Shown here: in pieces, positions 63,601-64,000 of the stretch
Position numbering within the stretch: position 1 is the stretch's first letter
Layout of the letters: every line of letters begins with the position of its first letter
Notes under the pieces: generated by a model
The model's database searches: none
What the model saw: the letters and a program-made list of their open reading frames with translations, nothing else
Told to the model about the DNA's origin: nothing
Assembly: GCA_033675265.1 (NCBI GenBank)
Contig: JAUJYZ010001458.1
Span: 1-64,000, forward strand
Reading direction: 5' to 3'
DNA from: Actinostola sp. cb2023
Taxonomy: Eukaryota; Cnidaria; Anthozoa; Actiniaria; Actinostolidae
Length of the DNA: 64,000 nucleotides
Translations under genes and position numbers: made by a program

Positions 63601-63947
63601 ACAATACAATAACTTTATTTATACACGATTAAAATTAAAGCTGAAAAGCTTGTGGGGTCGTGTACAAAACAAAACATGTTCATGTGGAAACACAAAAGCA
63701 TTTTCACCTGTATGAGAGGCTAGTCAGTACGTCCAGAACAATGGCAATTGAAATCGGATGCCATTATTGCATTTGGTCTATACATGAACAATTTTTCAAA
63801 GATAGAAGTGTAATAATACATACATGTACATTGTGGACATTTCCCCTAATTATTAGGCATACAAGACCTTAGCATCATTGGCAGATGTACAGGAATTGTG
63901 TACCTAAACCTATCCAATAACAGGATAAAGAATCTCAGGCCATTAGG
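45636..63947 (+). CDS. LRRC61-like leucine-rich-repeat gene, first three exons
   Basis: Exon 1 is 45636-45657 ('MSGTMKE'), exon 2 is 45763-45843 ('VTAHFLKLKSGEFDLESIYN' to 'LDLNDM') and exon 3 is 63867-63947 ('LSIIGRCTGIVYLNLSNNRI' to 'KNLRPL'). Donors are GTAAAT, GTAAGT and GTATGC; acceptors are GTGACAG and CATACAAG. All joins are phase 1, and exons 2 and 3 are both 81 nt, as in exons coding single LRR units. The order (a short N-terminus, 'LK.KSGEF.LESI', then LRRs) resembles LRRC61. The gene continues beyond the window. Intron 2 (45844-63866) holds the complete Gypsy element on the same strand. The cellular role of LRRC61 is poorly known. Confidence 0.72.
46198..46351 (+). repeat. Left LTR (154 bp)
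   Basis: It is identical to 63163-63316. It is short for an LTR and starts 'tagagcattattcac', ending 'actcctattta'. The segment 46279-46294 is the exact complement of the primer-binding site next to it. Confidence 0.9.
46352..46367 (+). promoter_or_regulatory. Self-complementary primer-binding site
   Basis: 'tgaccaggagaaataa' starts directly after the LTR and is the perfect reverse complement of 'ttatttctcctggtca' (46279-46294) within the LTR. Such pairing of the transcript with its own 5' part primes minus-strand synthesis in Tf1/sushi-type Ty3/Gypsy elements, instead of a tRNA. Use here is inferred. Confidence 0.65.
46540..48537 (+). pseudogene. Gypsy gag, split by a foldback element
   Basis: Starts 'MPKYQCPFPDCTYETEDVAD' (a C2H2-like N-terminus), then a gag-capsid-like region ('WSYFHTRWQDYIDATKITGK', 'TRNTGGSLTNKPIEDVMSAI', 'VRSFGARLRGQAGVCKF'). 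At codons 'NRRPD' (47318) a 1.14-kb palindrome interrupts the frame. Beyond it (from 48465) the frame resumes with 'NHKPDPCHYCGKHGHGN', a CCHC-type zinc knuckle, and is lost near 48537, where another insertion begins. The product would package element RNA. Confidence 0.75.
47319..48459. mobile_element. 1.14-kb palindromic foldback element in gag
   Basis: Two inverted arms of more than 500 bp, nearly identical, run from 'ccacaggcagcccaagcagg' to its mirror and meet around 47890 with a roughly 16-nt spacer. CCTGA flanks both ends (47314-47318, 48460-48464) as a 5-bp target duplication, and excision would rejoin the gag frame. The same 77-codon ORF appears on each arm (47601 plus, 47944 minus). 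It has no known domain and is a mirror product. Confidence 0.88.
49617..49893. mobile_element. Hairpin MITE
   Basis: 'ttgcgaaaatccttgtatcg' at the left is mirrored by 'cgatacaaggattttcgcag' at the right, and the arms continue through 'cgacctttcgtttt'. TTA/TAA-like flanks are present. It is non-coding. Confidence 0.7.
50541..51500 (+). pseudogene. Non-LTR retrotransposon reverse transcriptase remnant
   Basis: Split frames give 'TDIIYLDFAKAFDSVCHIKL', 'LKWFEGYLTGRKQRVVINV', 'SGVPQGSILGPILFLMYVNN' and 'AMFADDSKCYNTI' (FADD catalytic motif), then 'SNMCFCSQVWAPQSSIYN' and 'LIEKIQRKATRFI'. These are CR1/L2/jockey-like RT motifs in order. Frame changes and stops show that it is dead. Confidence 0.8.
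51249..52998. repeat. Perfect-looking 875-bp tandem duplication
   Basis: 51249-52123 and 52124-52998 appear identical by eye, each starting 'gagagatcttaaacgcgatg'. It includes the RT C-terminal remnant. 'gagagat' sits at the junction, and the lack of divergence implies a recent event or an assembly artefact. Confidence 0.88.
53685..54103. mobile_element. TTAA-flanked MITE (Kolobok/piggyBac-like)
   Basis: TTAA at 53681-53684 and 54104-54107 flanks termini 'agtgcctatgaaa' / 'tttcataggcact'. An internal hairpin 'gtgacgtcataagttgtg' / 'cacaacttatgacgtcac' lies at about 53869-53917. It is 419 bp and non-coding. TTAA duplication suits Kolobok or piggyBac. Confidence 0.8.
57610..57765. repeat. Purine-rich (GGA/GAA) low-complexity tract
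   Basis: Almost uninterrupted A/G on the plus strand ('aaagaaggaggaggaggaac' onward). The ORFs across it on both strands are compositional artefacts. Confidence 0.85.
58081..58187. repeat. Imperfect hairpin with Penelope-like 'tttcgactg' motif
   Basis: 'cgataatagttttttcact' and its near mirror 'gtgaaaactattatcg' enclose 'gacgtttcgactgcattggt'. The inner motif resembles the 3' flank of the Penelope-like element at 36.7 kb. It may be a small fragment or MITE. Confidence 0.45.
58647..59470. repeat. ACCATT-rich minisatellite / tandem repeat
   Basis: About four 140-180-bp units start 'tcaccattcgaaccattaga' at about 58649, 58828, 58979 and 59128 and contain 'ctaagggccctct' and 'catcatacatattacacagg'. 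Shorter 'accattcg/cgaatggt' pieces, including palindromic 'accattcgtacgaatggt', continue to 59470, directly against the Gypsy pol region. Confidence 0.8.
59425..63055 (+). pseudogene. Gypsy pol: protease, RT, RNase H, integrase (frameshifted)
   Basis: The first about 15 codons come from minisatellite sequence. The true pol begins near 'GGVYWTTLMADTGCQSCL' (aspartic protease DTG). Then RT ('MVVCAKKNGKPRRTVDF', 'WNGYHSIPLHKDDYHLTTFI', 'TKCVDDTLLWAD'), RNase H ('CLATDWSKNGIGYWLF', 'YAPVEGEALAVTDAL', 'AVDHKPLL') and integrase: zinc-binding 'HSAHQGVTSM ... CSHCNSM', catalytic Asp in 'CICADYFQYKG', Asp in 'ECATDCGPEF', then a one-base shift near 62175 to the second frame with 'PHSNCRAEIGVKTAKRLI' (Glu). 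The C-terminal part is Pro/Thr-rich. Only the frameshift in the integrase core breaks it. Confidence 0.88.
63151..63162 (+). promoter_or_regulatory. Polypurine tract
   Basis: 'cttggggggagg' directly precedes the right LTR, as expected for plus-strand priming. Confidence 0.75.
63163..63316 (+). repeat. Right LTR (154 bp)
   Basis: It is identical to the left LTR at 46198-46351 and is followed by the GCAAC target duplicate. Confidence 0.9.
63591..63660. repeat. (AATAC)n plus 'ataactttatttatacacg' repeat end
   Basis: A short ATACA array is followed by 'ataactttatttatacacga' and 'gtggggtcgtgtac'. This form is common at the ends of dispersed invertebrate retroposons. It is non-coding and lies in intron 2 of the LRRC61-like gene. 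Confidence 0.5.
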
Positions 63948-64000
63948 TATGCCAGCAACTGGTTACAATTTTCACACACACAAATATTGCAGGACTGGGA

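Noticed and set aside
1..64000. tRNA or rRNA genes
   Set aside because: No convincing cloverleaf or rRNA-like conserved stretch was seen on either strand by eye. This was not an exhaustive search.

Overview
The window is nuclear DNA from an invertebrate animal. Two spliced genes with GT-AG introns are visible: a P2X7-C-terminal-domain-like gene at 4.4-5.6 kb and an LRRC61-like leucine-rich-repeat gene with exons at 45.6, 45.8 and 63.9 kb. The rest is mostly mobile DNA. The mix of families (P2X7-like, DUF6589, Penelope, Ty3/Gypsy, Maverick/adintovirus) fits a cnidarian or another basal or marine invertebrate, but I cannot name the species.

Left part, 1-5.8 kb: a decayed THAP/DDE-transposase-like pseudogene, a repeat-bearing spacer, and the two-exon P2X7-like gene on the minus strand with a CCAAT/CRE-like promoter.

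5.87-25.73 kb: an endogenous Maverick/adintovirus-like DNA virus. On the minus strand, reading right to left, it has a helical protein, a two-part unknown gene, a GRF-like zinc protein, small 'WCG.Y' paralogues, a protein-primed-type DNA polymerase B, a small basic protein, a retroviral-type integrase with a chromodomain, a duplicated penton-like protein, a basic protein, the hexon, an adenain-like protease, a packaging ATPase, a coiled-coil protein and a cluster of tiny arginine-rich core-like proteins. Three early-type genes run on the plus strand at 22.0-23.8 kb. Two of them look like alternative 3' exons of one short leader exon. The copy is a fossil: PolB has a frameshift and a stop, the integrase has a stop and an internal deletion, another gene has a stop, and the hexon C-terminus is replaced by a 680-bp inverted-repeat element. 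Several gene pairs overlap by a stop-start ATGA.

25.7-32.7 kb: gene-poor DNA with a non-LTR retrotransposon remnant and a 50-bp satellite of about 43 units (29.6-31.7 kb).

32.74-45.35 kb: nested DNA transposons. Element B (7-bp target duplication) has element A inserted 18 bp inside its left end. Element A is 10.7 kb, has perfect 86-bp terminal inverted repeats and a 9-bp target duplication, and carries two convergent genes, a RecQ-family helicase and a DUF6589 protein. This is the best candidate here for a poorly described system. It has since been broken by a solo LTR, a PIF/Harbinger-type foldback element and a Penelope-like retroelement.

45.6-63.95 kb: the LRRC61-like gene, whose second intron holds a Ty3/Gypsy retrotransposon (46,198-63,316) with identical 154-bp LTRs, a 5-bp target duplication and a primer-binding site complementary to its own LTR (Tf1-like self-priming). 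Its gag is split by a 1.1-kb palindromic element, and gag and pol are separated by about 11 kb of other repeats.
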